Part shown: positions 22,136 through 32,400 of the stretch, one piece after another
Numbering within the stretch: the first letter of the stretch is position 1
Layout: each line of letters opens with the position of its first letter
Assembly (NCBI RefSeq): GCF_036324505.1
Contig: NC_086365.1
Coordinates: 10,366,155 to 10,430,154 of the forward strand
DNA length: 64,000 nucleotides
Direction: 5' to 3'
From: Eleginops maclovinus
Taxonomy: Eukaryota; Chordata; Actinopteri; Perciformes; Eleginopidae
Translations under genes and position numbers: made by a program
The notes under the pieces: model-generated
The model's database searches: none
The model's input: the letters and a program-made list of their open reading frames with translations, nothing else
Told to the model about the DNA's origin: nothing

Positions 22136-24937
22136 TCACCTTGTTCCTGCAGGTCCTGCAGAGGCCAGAGCACAGTGTAGGCAAGCCCCCCCTGCATGTA
22201 GAAGAAGGGAGCCATGCGGCAGCTGGGCTGGTCGGAGTGCTGCACCCGGGAGCCAAACTCATCCATGATGTACCACACCGGGACTTTGTCCTCCGGAGTC
22301 TGCACCCGAAACACAACAGGAGGAGAACAGTCAAGTAGACGACTGAGACAGCGTCATTTTAGTCATTTATCAGATTCAGAATTGTTATGTTTTTTGCACA
22401 ATTTAACAATACACAAAAATAAACGACCACTAATTATATAGAGTGCAGGAAGAGGCATTAAACCATCCATCCACCTTCTCCCGCTTATCAGTCAGGGTCG
22501 CGGAGGAAACAGCTCCAGCAGAGAGCCCCAAACTTCTCTATCCCTGGCCACATAAACCAGCTCTGACTGGGGGATTCCAAGGCGCTAAGTCAGCGAAGAG
22601 ATATAATCCCTCCACCTGGTCCTAGGTCTACCCCTCGGTCTCTTCCCAGCTGGACTTGCCTGGAACACCTCCCTAGGGAGGCGCCCAGGTGGCATCCTCA
22701 CTAGGTGCCCGAACCACCTCAACTGGCTCCTTTCAACGTGAAGGAGCAGCGGTTCTACTCCGAGTCCCTCCCGGATGACTGAACTTCTCACCTTATCCCT
22801 AAGGGAGATGCCAGCCACCCTGCGGAGAAATCCCATTTTGGCCGCTTGTATCCGCGATCTGTTTCTTTCAGTCATGACCCATCCTTCATGACCATAGGTG
22901 AGGGTAGGAACGGAAATGGCCCAGTAGACAGAGAGCTTTGCCTTCTGGCTCAGCTCTCTTTTCGTCATAACGGTGCGGTAAAGCGACTGCAGTACCGCTC
23001 CCGCTGCTCTGATTCTCCGGCCCATCTCACGCTCCATTGTTCCCTCACTTGAGAACAAGACCCCGAGATACTTGAACTCTTTCACTTGGGGTAAGGCCTC
23101 ATTCCCTACCTGGAGTGGACAGTCCATCGGTTTCCTGCTGAGAACCATGGCCTCAGATTTGGAGGTGCTGATCCTCATCCCAGCCGCTTCACACTCGGCC
23201 GCGAACCGATCCAGTGAGTGTTGAAGGTCACAGACTGATGAAGCCATTAGGATCACATCATCTGCAAAAAGCAGAGGTGCAATCCTTAGCCCACCGAACT
23301 GCAGACCCCCTCCCCCACGACTACGCCTCGAAATCCTGTCCATGAATATCACAAACAAGATTGGTGACAAAGCGCAGCCCTGGCGGAGGCCAACCCTCAC
23401 CGGAAATGGGTCCGACGTGCTACCGAGGACCCGGACACAGCTCTCACTTTGGGAGTACAGAGATTGGAGAGTAGAGACCCCCTCACCCCATACTCCCACA
23501 GCACCTCCCACAGTATCTCCCTGGGAACCCGGTCATACGCCTTCTCCAAATCCACAAAGCACATGTAGACCAGATGAGCATACTCCCAGGGCCTCTCCAG
23601 GATCCTTGCGAGAGTAAAAAGCTGGTCCGTCATTCCACGACCAGGACGAAATCCGCATTGCTCCTCTTCAATCTGAGGTTCAACAATCGGCCGGACCCTC
23701 CTTTCCAGCACCTTGGAGTAGGCATTAAACCCACTAGGCTTATTAAAAGCCTTCAGAGAACACAAGATGGATATAACAAATATGTTGCTCTTAATGAATA
23801 AGACGTACCCCCTGGGACAGGTTATAAGTCTGGTTGTACTTCCACATGTTTTCCATCACCAGCTCCACTGTGTCTGGATCAGGGGCCTCGCCATGGAAGT
23901 CCACCCCCATGAGGGCGGCCATTCTGGGCAGCAGGCCAGGGATCTGCTCCAGCTGCTGACGGCATTGTTCCACACGGTATGTCCAGGCGTGATCCACCAG
24001 GAACACACTGCAGGCAGCACGAGAGGAAGAAGAATAAATAATAATAAATAAATAAAAACGTCTATGACGAAGAATGGGATCCAATTCAAATCAGTTAATA
24101 TTAATGTATATATTCCATCAAAGTGGGAATATCTGTCCTCTGGCGCCCTCACCTGGTCGGCTCAGAGGCCTGCAGCCCACTGTCCCGGGTCACAACCACT
24201 TTACAACTCATCTCTGCTCACGACTGACCCCATTTTTCTTCTCATTCTCTTCATTCTCCTCCTCTCCTCCTCTTCTTGTTGGAACTGCATGATACCAAAC
24301 ACTTCTCCAGCATCATAAATCTATGACACGCAAAATGTACATACATGAGCCTTTATTTTCTCATGTTACTACACAAAAAATGCTATATTTAATGCCGAAT
24401 TAACCCAGGGAATGTATGAGTTTGGGAAAGATACGATATGCTTTATTCAAGGTGTACGTTTGCAAACAATGAAGGAAAAGTAGAAGATTTGCTAAGCGAG
24501 TTTGGCACGATTCCTTCTCTGTGATACAACATGACGTATTGGATATAATGCTTTCACTCATAGTAGTCTATGGTTGTACTTTTTACATTAATAAATTATC
24601 TATAATTTGTCATTATTTGTCTTATATTCATGAAAACCGGCGTTTCTTTCGCTATGTGAAATTAAAAAAAGATGTACAAAAAATGCATGCACACAATGAA
24701 TGTTACTGTACTGCACTGACTGAAACTTTAGCATTAAGCTACACCTTGTGATACTTTAACGCGTGTTACGGTGGCGGGGTGTTGGCAGAAACAGACCTCG
24801 TTGGTGATTTTGTCATGCAGGCTCCTCCAGTAGATAAGAGGGATTCCTGAGGACTGCAGGGCCCCGGCATGAAGGGCCACAAATGCTTTGAAGTCCTTGT
24901 CCTCGTCTCCATTCATAATTGAAGTGTTTGTTGACAT
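8119..24937 (-). CDS. ttll12: Tubulin tyrosine ligase-like protein 12, 14 coding exons
   Basis: Coding exons on the minus strand: 24937-24797, 24320-24153, 24007-23809, 22299-22140, 21565-21432, 20846-20770, 18576-18460, 17632-17438, 17343-17232, 15467-15316, 14191-14110, 13398-13330, 12751-12613, 8270-8119. All junctions are GT-AG and in phase except within exon 2, which has two apparent frameshifts. Allowing for two missing bases the product is 632 residues, against 644 in human. The N-terminal half is the SET-like part ([30 protein letters not shown]); the C-terminal half is the TTL-like part, with [15 protein letters not shown] (about 403-417), KFDIRY and LEFNFSPDC (592-600). Known for the family: a TTL fold without clear ligase activity, linked to tubulin tyrosination, H4K20 methylation and restraint of RIG-I-like receptor signalling. 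The first ATG gives MSTNTS. Intron 13 (4.3 kb) holds Tc1 and Rex3 copies, intron 10 a solo LTR, intron 3 another Rex3 copy. Confidence 0.93.
8384..9989 (-). mobile_element. Tc1/mariner transposon with long terminal inverted repeats
   Basis: The 1606-bp element starts CAGTGGGGCAAAAAAGTATT and ends with the inverse. It is flanked by TA on both sides (8382-8383 and 9990-9991), the Tc1 target duplication. The inverted repeats are about 200 bp each (8384-8586 and 9791-9989) and nearly identical. Each contains inner copies of an aataagtatttggtca motif, the IR/DR layout of fish Tc1 elements. The transposase is encoded on the minus strand. The element lies in ttll12 intron 13 in the same orientation as the gene. 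Confidence 0.95.
8600..9622 (-). pseudogene. Tc1 transposase with one internal stop codon
   Basis: One continuous minus-strand frame of 340 codons, the normal Tc1 length, begins [20 protein letters not shown] and ends NKGYIKKY. It has an N-terminal paired-type helix-turn-helix region ([16 protein letters not shown]), and the catalytic triad is visible: D in [10 protein letters not shown] in [11 protein letters not shown] in DLNPIENLW (DD34E group). The only lesion seen is codon 224, a TAA at 8951-8953 directly after YREILS, between the first and second catalytic Asp. The codon before the expected NLLPS motif is usually Glu, so a G-to-T change is likely. The copy therefore looks young. Confidence 0.93.
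10057..11143 (-). pseudogene. Rex3-like (RTE clade) LINE fragment, copy 1
   Basis: The minus strand encodes part of a reverse transcriptase. From 5' to 3' this covers the upstream region [20 protein letters not shown], then [10 protein letters not shown], then the active-site block LLFADDVV (FADD box) and [15 protein letters not shown]. Frames change near 10620, so it is not functional. The 3' end of the element is missing: homology with copy 2 stops at about 10057, next to the Tc1 insertion. The ggtgacaaagcgcagccctg stretch resembles the Rex3 diagnostic region as I remember it. It lies in ttll12 intron 13. Confidence 0.8.
11340..11650 (+). other. Unexplained GC-richer segment with short open frames
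   Basis: This part of ttll12 intron 13 is GC-richer than its surroundings and has reading frames of about 60-105 codons on both strands (for example plus 11345-11593, minus 11376-11621). I recognise no domain. It may be part of an unrecognised mobile element next to the Rex3 fragment. The remaining intron to 12612 is AT-rich with nothing recognised. Confidence 0.3.
14517..15124 (+). mobile_element. Solo LTR with TSD ATCAT
   Basis: The 608-bp element begins TGTGATGG and ends CCACCACA (TG...CA termini). It is flanked by the exact 5-bp duplication ATCAT (14512-14516 and 15125-15129). An AATAAA at 15064-15069 near the 3' end fits an R/U5 boundary. There is no internal coding region next to it, so it is a solo LTR. 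It lies in ttll12 intron 10 antisense to the gene, and is unrelated by eye to the LTRs at 2573 and 54329. Confidence 0.8.
19370..19820 (-). repeat. Composite interspersed repeat, uninterrupted copy
   Basis: This is the reverse-complement relative of 2160-4010, without the LTR and without the LINE tail. At 19603-19606 it has a single TTAA inside the block cgtgtactgtacttaacaac. The same block at 2.6/3.4 kb is split by the LTR with TTAA on each side. It lies in ttll12 intron 6. Confidence 0.8.
22059..22134. repeat. (TCTG)19 microsatellite beside a splice donor
   Basis: There are 19 perfect tetranucleotide units. On the minus strand they begin 5 bases inside ttll12 intron 4 (donor at 22139-22138, reading g|gtgaacagacag), so the repeat directly abuts the 5' splice site. 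Confidence 0.98.
22465..23719 (-). pseudogene. Rex3-like LINE, copy 2, with 12-bp TSD
   Basis: A 5'-truncated RTE-type LINE lies in ttll12 intron 3. The minus-strand frame 23511-22585 encodes the reverse transcriptase from the [19 protein letters not shown] region through [10 protein letters not shown] to the C-terminus, where [20 protein letters not shown] and [15 protein letters not shown] are visible. A frame change near 23460-23510 separates it from upstream reverse-transcriptase sequence. The 3' end has a short ggatgg-type tail. The exact duplication aggcattaaacc flanks it (22453-22464 and 23720-23731), marking a single target-primed insertion. Confidence 0.88.
24153..24320 (-). CDS. ttll12: ttll12 exon 2 with two apparent frameshifts
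   Basis: The exon opens in phase with [12 protein letters not shown], the conserved start of this exon, and ends in [15 protein letters not shown], also conserved and correctly spliced to exon 3. These two ends lie in different frames. The acidic middle ([16 protein letters not shown]) is in the third frame. The exon is 168 bp, but 170 bp (or 167) would be needed to keep phase. One shift falls in the GA-rich run near 24255-24270, the other near 24185-24195. Two one-base deletions, real or assembly errors, explain it. Confidence 0.8.
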
Positions 24938-25030
24938 TTGTCTCGAGCAGATAGCACCCACGTGGAGGTGGACAGAGCAAACCCGGAAATAGTCTGACAG
25001 CTAAGCAAGCAGTGCATTGTGGGAGAGTTT
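24938..25030 (-). promoter_or_regulatory. ttll12: Probable ttll12 promoter/5' UTR
   Basis: Just upstream of the ttll12 start are an E-box CACGTG (24959-24964), an ETS-like CCGGAAAT (from about 24983) and gcattgtggga (25014-25024), which resembles one half of the ZNF143/STAF site. No TATA box is obvious. This is the make-up of a housekeeping promoter, and the strand assignment follows from the gene. Confidence 0.4.
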
Positions 25031-25314
25031 TTTTTTTAAAGGGAAGTCTACTTTATAGTTTACTGCACCGTATTTACACAATTGTTAAGAGTTATTTTGT
25101 AGTTTATCATAACTCCTATAACAATATAGCACAAAGAGCAGGACTCTCTATCTTGTAAGGTCTTATTATTATTGAATAATGCAAATAAAATACTTGTTTT
25201 TTTTAAATGAGCTTATATTCTTAGAGAATTGATTTCTAAATTAAATAAAGTAGAACAGAAAAAAAACTATACTTGATGATCACTTTTCCACGGAAGAGGA
25301 TTCTTTTATTATTT

Positions 25315-25466
25315 GTTTTATTCTTATAAAGGAAAGTACGGAAGAGGATTAGGGCCACATGAAAACAATATTTTGGGAATGTGAAAATATATTTTTTCAA
25401 ATTCCCCAAATATGCTTTTCATGTGACCCTAATCCTCTTCCGTACTTTCCTTTATAAGAATAAAAC
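25315..25466. mobile_element. Near-perfect 152-bp inverted repeat (hairpin MITE)
   Basis: The left arm from gttttattcttataaagg at 25315 through the ggaagaggattagggccaca block is mirrored by the right arm ending ctttataagaataaaac at 25466. Arms are about 72 bp with only a few mismatches and a loop of a few bases. A related ggaagaggatt fragment lies just left at 25292. No target duplication is clear. Confidence 0.8.
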
Positions 25467-25819
25467 ACTTTTTTAAGACTCATTAAATAATTAATAATAA
25501 CTAGGATTTTTGCATGACATTTACTTTTAATGATTTATGTACATATTACTGATAACATTTTAGGAATTAAAACAAGGTATTTTAAATGACATATTTGTAT
25601 TTAAGTAAAGGATCTGAATACTCCCTCTGCCACTGTCGATCTTTCCATAGTGTCGTTGAGTTATAGACTGTTATATATAGTTATATAGCCTTAAAGGCCC
25701 TAAAATAAAGGGGAAAAAACCTACAAAATATCAAACTATCGCTGGATTATGAAAATGTGTATTTCTAAATCAATGTTTCAAGAAAAAATGATTACAAATA
25801 GTCTTTGGTTTGACACATG

Positions 25820-25825
25820 TTTATT
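25820..25825 (-). terminator. snx4: Candidate poly(A) signal of snx4
   Basis: An AATAAA on the minus strand (tttatt on plus), about 1.5 kb after the snx4 stop, preceded by AT-rich sequence. The assignment is positional only, and other hexamers could be used. Confidence 0.3.
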
Positions 25826-27352
25826 CAAATAAATTAGCAAACAAGAGATATTCATCCAAATAGAGCATTAACGTTTGAAATATAAAAAGGTAAGTGGTAA
25901 ATGGAGTTATCAAAACTCATAAATACACTCACAAAGCTTTAAGCTGGAAAGCCTCCGAAACAGAATATATGATTTAATTTAAACAGAAGGAACATTTAAG
26001 TCAATAAATTAAGGTTACATTTAATCTAAACTGAATTAAATCTTTGACTGAGTATCGTTAATCTTCTGTGCAGCTTACTGTACATTGGTACAATACATCG
26101 CCCTGGACATGGTTACAAGTAATAAACATAATGTAGACTCTTCACTTTGATTGATTCATTTAAAGCATGAATGTCTTCAAAATGAATAAAAAAGATAGCA
26201 GGAATTTTAGCAGCTAGTCCAAGCAACGCATCAAAAAAAAAATGTGTAGAAAATGAAATGTGTTAATCGTTATTTTACTCGGACTACTAGCCACAGATAT
26301 GGTTACACATAAGGACCGGCTTTGCTTTCACACCGTGAATCAACTGGACCAGATTCTTAGTTGGATCTGGATGGAGAACCTCTTTCTTCATGGCGTCTCC
26401 GTCCCCATGTTTGGCCACTTTTCAGACCTCCCTTAACAAGTTCTCTTTGACCACATCAAACAGTTTAGATCACCCTTAGTACTGTTTAGGGCACTCTGCC
26501 TATCAGGTTCCATAGTTGGAACATTATTGGAGAAAAAAAAAGAATAATCAAAATCAATGCAATTTGAGATTTCTTTAAGTTCCTTGTATGGGTCAAGCTC
26601 CAAAATACTATTGCCTGCTATATGCCCACCCCCTTCAACTTCCACAGTCATATTGTTGGTTTAAAACCTTCCTGTTTTTGTAAACCGAAAATAGGAGGAA
26701 CATGTGTGTATGAGGGTTCATGTGACGACAGGATGCCCTTTGTTGAAGGCCGATAGCTGGATGGAAAGAGGGTCCCGAAACATAAAAAAAATCAATATAA
26801 GGGTAGGAGCACCCTGAGGGCATTGAGCCCATGCTATAAACACTGAAGTCAGCATGAACACCGAGCCAAAACTAGTATTCAAGGCAGGGGAAAGCCCCAA
26901 ATCATCATGGGCTGTCAGAACATTGCAGTAATTAGGGGGAGATGAAGGGCTTCACTGATAAGGGCGGGACATATAACTATAGAGGTCCATTGTAAACTGG
27001 CCCACTAAATCTTATCTTACCATGAAGTGCCTCTTTAAATCGGCAGAAAATGGTATCTGCTAAATATTAAGATAGCAAACCCTGTGAACCCTGGTCCCCA
27101 GCGTCCAAGTCATGTGCTTTTGTGTGATCCAACCCCCCCCCCCAAGACTTTTCACCTCAAAAAAGCGTAGCAGTGACTGTTAATCACTGCTGAAAATCAG
27201 TTGCATATGAACTTATTCTGTATAAATGCTTGAAACTACATAATCTGCAGTGCAATGCTTACACTGGTCCTTTTCAAACCTCAACTAGCGGACATTGGCA
27301 TCGTTTCCCAGGATGCACAACTGAGCATCACTGAAATCCTTTGAATATGGCT

Positions 27353-28149
27353 TTACATCTTTAGGAAACATTCTTTGGCATTGCTCCACATTTGTATTCC
27401 CTGCAGGGAGAGAAAGGAGAACACGTGAACACACAGGTGAGCGGTTACCTTCACATAGCTGATGTGCCGTTCCGTACCTTTTTGCACATGCTGACTTGCA
27501 TGACAGCGTAGTTGATGAGCGCCTCCCGCAGATCTTTGTCTTTCTGCTCCTTGAAGCGCTGCATATCCACCCATGCCTTTTCAACATGTTCTCTGCGGTA
27601 ATACAGATCAAATGAATCATACACATTGGGCAAATTCATTATCTGTAATCATCGACATGAACAGAACATGTGATGTTTCTTTTAATGAGGCCCTATTAGG
27701 CTTTTGGGGGTTTTCTCTTTCCACATTTCCAAGCAGTTGTCCAATCAGAACAATGTGGGCTCTGGTTTCAGACAGAGGGTGAAAAGAGGACAGGCAGTAT
27801 GAGGAAAATAAAGCCCTTTTTGAACATTAAAGCAAGGAGACATGTCAGAGGAGGCACAAAATAAAAATATTGCCCTGTAAATGAGCATCATAGGGCCCAT
27901 TCACAAAAAACCTTGAAGGCTGCTCTCACACCCCTGTCGTGGACCCGAGCATATGCACTCACAACATTAGGTAAATAGAAACAGATTAAGACACGGACAC
28001 AGAAATAGCTGAGGTTAAATATTACATTGTTACGTAACAAGCATAATAATAATGTGAAAACACTGCGTTGCGCCCAAGCAGTCAAACGCGCAGTGTCTCC
28101 CCATGATGGAGAGAATCGTAAACACTATATGGAAAAACTTCCCGCCTTC

Positions 28150-28248
<99 letters not shown>

Positions 28249-31200
28249 CAATCTTTACACATTAGCCTGCCTAGTTATCTTGTTACAGATGTGTACGTTA
28301 CTGTCTCTTGACCGTTTAAGGCACCAACCTAAGTCTCCCAGAGTATACAATAACCATGTCAAGGTTTGAAAGATTGCACGGGTATGGTTGTATACATTTG
28401 GGGCCTCTTGCTTGAAACTTTCTGAATAACACTTGGTTGAATACATGATTCAGCAGGGTCCATGACTCACTCGCACTCGACTGTCTTGTCCTTGACCGCC
28501 TCTTCCCCCTCTTCTATCAGCTCCTCCAGCAGCTTCAGTCGGGCCTCCCTCTGCTCTGGTGCCTCTTGGCCAAAAAGCTTGTTGGTCATGCCTTTGAAGG
28601 AGAACGTCCGAACAATCTAAGGGAGACGGAATCACAGAAATATAGTCGGCAAGATCTCTTCAACATGACCTGACAGAACCAGCCAACACTAGCCTTACAA
28701 TAACACACAGGAACACATCAGGTATGTAACAACGAGTAACAATGAGGGTTTGGTGTACCCCTGTAGCCAGCTCCTCATGCTGCTGTTTCTTGGAGATCAG
28801 GTCCTGCGTGGCCATCTCAAGCTCAAACTGGGTCAGCTCGTGTTTCCTGCACACTGCCCTGACAAAGCAAAGTGTATAACACAATACAATGAAGATTAGA
28901 ATTATGATGTAGAAATGATCATCCCCATAACATGGTGTTTCCTGTTGCAACTAGAATTTTGGTCAGATATTTTGAGATACTAGTTCAGATAATATTGGCT
29001 CTTACCTCAAAGCTTCAGCATAGAAGAGATATTCTTTCAGTTGGTCTGCGTAATGTTCCTCTTCTTCCAAGATGTCATCTATTGAGGCAGCATATCTGAG
29101 AGGCACAAAACACATCTGTGAACAAGCAACAACACAGATGCTAGAGGCAGCAACAATCCCACAGGGTGAAATGGATCTGAAATCCTGTTGTCGAGGGTTA
29201 ACTCGAACACTCACGCATCCATATGATGACCGGCACTTTGCAGTCCATCTCCCATCTCTTTCTCTATGGCGCTCCACTCACTGCAGTCAAAACATGGACG
29301 CACACATACATGAGCAAACAGCCAGGGAGAGTCTGTCACACATGGCTGGATTTAGGAAACTATCTGGGAAAAATCTGAACTTTTGTCTAGCAATTCCGAG
29401 GATATTCTGACAGTTATGATGGTCACATTTAAATAATCCTACATTTTAGGACTGAATAACCATTTTTAAAGGTAGCAGAGACTGTTTCTTTGTACTCTAA
29501 TGTAACACTTTTAATTTATCATATATCATTAGTCTGTTGTCAAACCTGAAGACCCTCCCATAGTTCCCGTGGACCTTGTAGACGCCATAGAGTCGATCTG
29601 CAACCCTCTAGAAGAGACGCAGACAAAATAAACATTTTAAAAACAGCGACTATTTCCAGATGAAACTCAGAGAGAGGAAGACAGGTAGAGAGACTCACGG
29701 CTCGGGCCCGGAGCAGCTGAGAGGTGTGAGACTGCAGCTCATCGCTGTAGTGTTTCATGTCCATGAAGCGTCTTAGTAAGACAAAACGAGTTCAGAGGAC
29801 AGTGATTACAATCATTCAGATACTCAGTAATAGGTGTATGTATTTATTCATCATTTTTAAACAATAATAATATTGAATTAACCGTTAAAGGGCAAATGTT
29901 AGATGTACTGCTATTAGGACGGACAAAAAAAATGTCATGGTGTTATGTTGCACTCAAGCTTGTTCTTTAGACCAAATGATTCATTAGAATAAAGAAAATA
30001 ACAATCGCTCTTTGACTGATCCTGTGGTGACTATCAACAACTAGTAAAATACCTATAAACATTATTATTATTACTGTAGCTATTATCTAGTTATCTCCAC
30101 CTTTAAAATATAGCTCTCCCAATGGATGGATTATTTTGACATGAATGTTGACTTTTGACACCATTTTGTTCAAATTGAGTACCTTTTACTTTTTGTTCAG
30201 AGAACATGTACTTACTTATCTGGGTTTCTCACCCTGAAGGTGGCGCTGAGAGCTTTCAGCCTGGAATCTGCCTGAATAGCAGAAAGAAGATCCATCTTTG
30301 TAAACACTGAAAATCTTTGAATGAATTGCCTGTAAGAATAAAGAGATTCCACAATGTACCTTTGCCTGAAATCCCGTCTCATACACCACTTCCTTCCAGC
30401 CATGTTCCTAACAAACACAGTAATGAAAAAACAATACTAAATCAGGCACAGATCTGCGATCATTCATCACTTCACTGACCCACAGCTGCAGCATGTACCT
30501 CGGTGAGAAAGTGGTGGAGGATCTTGTCATTGGAGAGGACCGGATGGGATGCCACACGCAGCAGAAAGTTCTCCAGCCCGACCCGACGGCGCTCCACAAA
30601 GTCTGGGTCCATGTTGTCAGCGGACAGCTTGTGCCACACAAACTCTGCCTGCATGCAAGAGAACCAGACAAGACACTGCCTACAGTTAATGTTTTACTTG
30701 ATGATATTGCAGTTTGTTTACTTTCTAAACTTACTGGATTATTGGCCTTTCATTTCCATCTTGGTAAGCCCTAAAGATGCGCTAAAGATGCTCCAATCAA
30801 TCAATCAACCAAGTAGCCTGGTGTTAGTATTAGTAGTCATAATCATTTCAATTTAAATAAAGCATTCTATAATCTTTCTTCAACTTGGATTCCTTGTTCT
30901 CTCCTATTTATTACCTCTATGGCAGATATTCTTATAATACATGGAGCAAAAAACGGTTCATATGGGGTCTAAAATGACTAGAAGTAAGCCAGAAGACATT
31001 GGTGATTTGTCCACCTACTTCTTGTCCTTTCCTATTATAATACACATATCAAGAAGGACATAAAGCAAGGCTGCAACCCTCGAAAGCAGACACTGAACTC
31101 ACCCTCTTCTCAGGCAGAGGGGGGACCACGATGTATGGAAAGGTCACTAACAGGTAGTTCCGCAGCAGTTCAAATTCACTGTATCTCCTCCACAGAGAGT

Positions 31201-32356
31201 CGGGGGCTGGGTTACGACCTTCAGCGAGGGCATCCATCGGCCTTTGAGGATTTAATACAACAACTTGTTTAGAGAGTAAGTAAATGCACAACAGAGCTCA
31301 AACAACAGGAAGTACAAGTCATCTCATCTTACCCCACAGCACTTCCATTTAAATGAGACAGCCATTTTTTACAATTCTCACCGTGTTTCAATAAGGTACA
31401 CAGTAAACGTCTCCTGCATGTTCACTGTGTTTTTGCCACTCCTTTTCTCAGCCTCGGCAACACAGATCTCCATCCTGCGCAGCAGAGTGGGGCCCTCTTC
31501 CACCATCTGAAGCATCACACAGTCAGCACCATTAACCACACATACTGGAAACACTTCTGCTTCCTCTTGCTTAAAACTACTGTAAGCTACCAGCTATCCA
31601 TCGGAACCATTAGATATTGACGTTATTCATTGAGCAAATTATAGTAGCATGAGAATAACAACACTTGGTGGGTCATACAATACATGACCTCAATTCAAAT
31701 TTCAACAGTAGCTACAGTGTAGATACGAAAATGACAAAGTCCCAAGCTCCTACAACAATGCAACATACATTATATACGACTCAAAATAATAAAACACATT
31801 GGTCTTATGTAGCAAGAGCAATTTGCAAGTTAGGAAGATGAAGTACACGTTATACATGTCAGAAAAGATGAATACAGTAAGCCACATAATGCAGAGAATG
31901 GTGTAAGTGACCAAGTAAATGATGGAGTCTATCTGTAAATAGAATAAGACATAACAAAACAGAATGGAAAAGGAAATATTGTACAGAGAAACACAATACT
32001 GTTTTAAAATATGAAGATAAATCAAATGTAAGATGCAAACAGATACATGTCCATTTAGAGGACGAACGTGTTGGTTTAATTTGTTCCTTATTTATCTAGC
32101 TTGTTGACAACACACTGTACGCTAGCATTTATAACAGTCCATGACACAGTCTATGATGCTAGCTCTGCTATAAGCTTTACAATATTAGCACTGTGACTGC
32201 CTTCATCCGCTGTTATGGTAAGGAGAAGAGTCAAACTAAAAGAGAAAGAGGAAGCTACTAATGTACCGTGTTGTTTAAGCTGTGTATCCCGTCTTCAGCT
32301 GTGTGTTGTGAGTCGTCGTCAGCCGCTACAGACTCTTCCCTCCCATCCTCCGCCAT
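27353..32356 (-). CDS. snx4: Sorting nexin 4, 14 coding exons
   Basis: Coding exons on the minus strand: 32356-32267, 31506-31382, 31241-31103, 30648-30499, 30407-30360, 30271-30216, 29771-29699, 29607-29546, 29280-29215, 29095-29006, 28858-28759, 28616-28471, 27592-27478, 27400-27353. All junctions are GT-AG and all phases agree, giving 435 residues (human 450, with a longer N-terminus). A short acidic N-terminus (MAEDGREESV) precedes the PX domain (about 35-155), with the phosphoinositide-binding RRYSEFELLR (90-99) and PPLPEKR (112-118). The C-terminal BAR domain includes DELQSHTSQLL, RLYGVYKVHGNYGRVF and a coiled KKQQHEELATG region; it ends NAKECFLKM. Known family role: PI3P-dependent tubular endosomal recycling (transferrin receptor, with SNX7/SNX30) and ATG9A traffic in autophagy. 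The start ATG has A at -3 and G at +4. Confidence 0.96.
27890..28440 (-). repeat. Dispersed repeat, copy B, carrying an expanded CA tract
   Basis: This is the reverse-complement relative of 7066-7560, in snx4 intron 12. It contains the same palindromic ttgttacgtaacaa (about 28029) and the other shared blocks. At the place where copy A has only gtgtgtgtg (about 7294), this copy has the 97-bp CA microsatellite. Confidence 0.75.
28150..28246. repeat. (CA)48 microsatellite
   Basis: There are 97 bp of perfect CA dinucleotides inside dispersed repeat copy B, in snx4 intron 12. Confidence 0.98.
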
Positions 32357-32390
32357 CCTCCTCTTCGCGGATGTTTCTTATGAGCCACGA

Positions 32391-32400
32391 CGCATGCGCA
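32391..32400 (-). promoter_or_regulatory. snx4: NRF1-like site upstream of snx4
   Basis: The sequence cgcatgcgca (tgcgcatgcg on the gene strand) matches the core of the NRF1 consensus and lies about 35 bp upstream of the snx4 ATG. No TATA box is seen. This is typical of a CpG-type housekeeping promoter; function is inferred. Confidence 0.5.

Larger units (their letters stand above)
25031..27352. other. Intergenic interval ttll12-snx4, including probable snx4 3' UTR
   Basis: No coding exon is recognised. The left part is AT-rich and holds a 152-bp hairpin element (25315-25466) and a MITE remnant near 25575-25640 (tatttaagtaaaggatctgaata). A minus-strand AATAAA at 25820-25825 could end the snx4 transcript, which would give a 3' UTR of about 1.5 kb. 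Minus-strand frames at 26433-26900 resemble nothing I know. Confidence 0.45.

Noticed and set aside
28027..28369. Thr-His repeat frames
   Set aside because: Translation of the CA microsatellite in snx4 intron 12.
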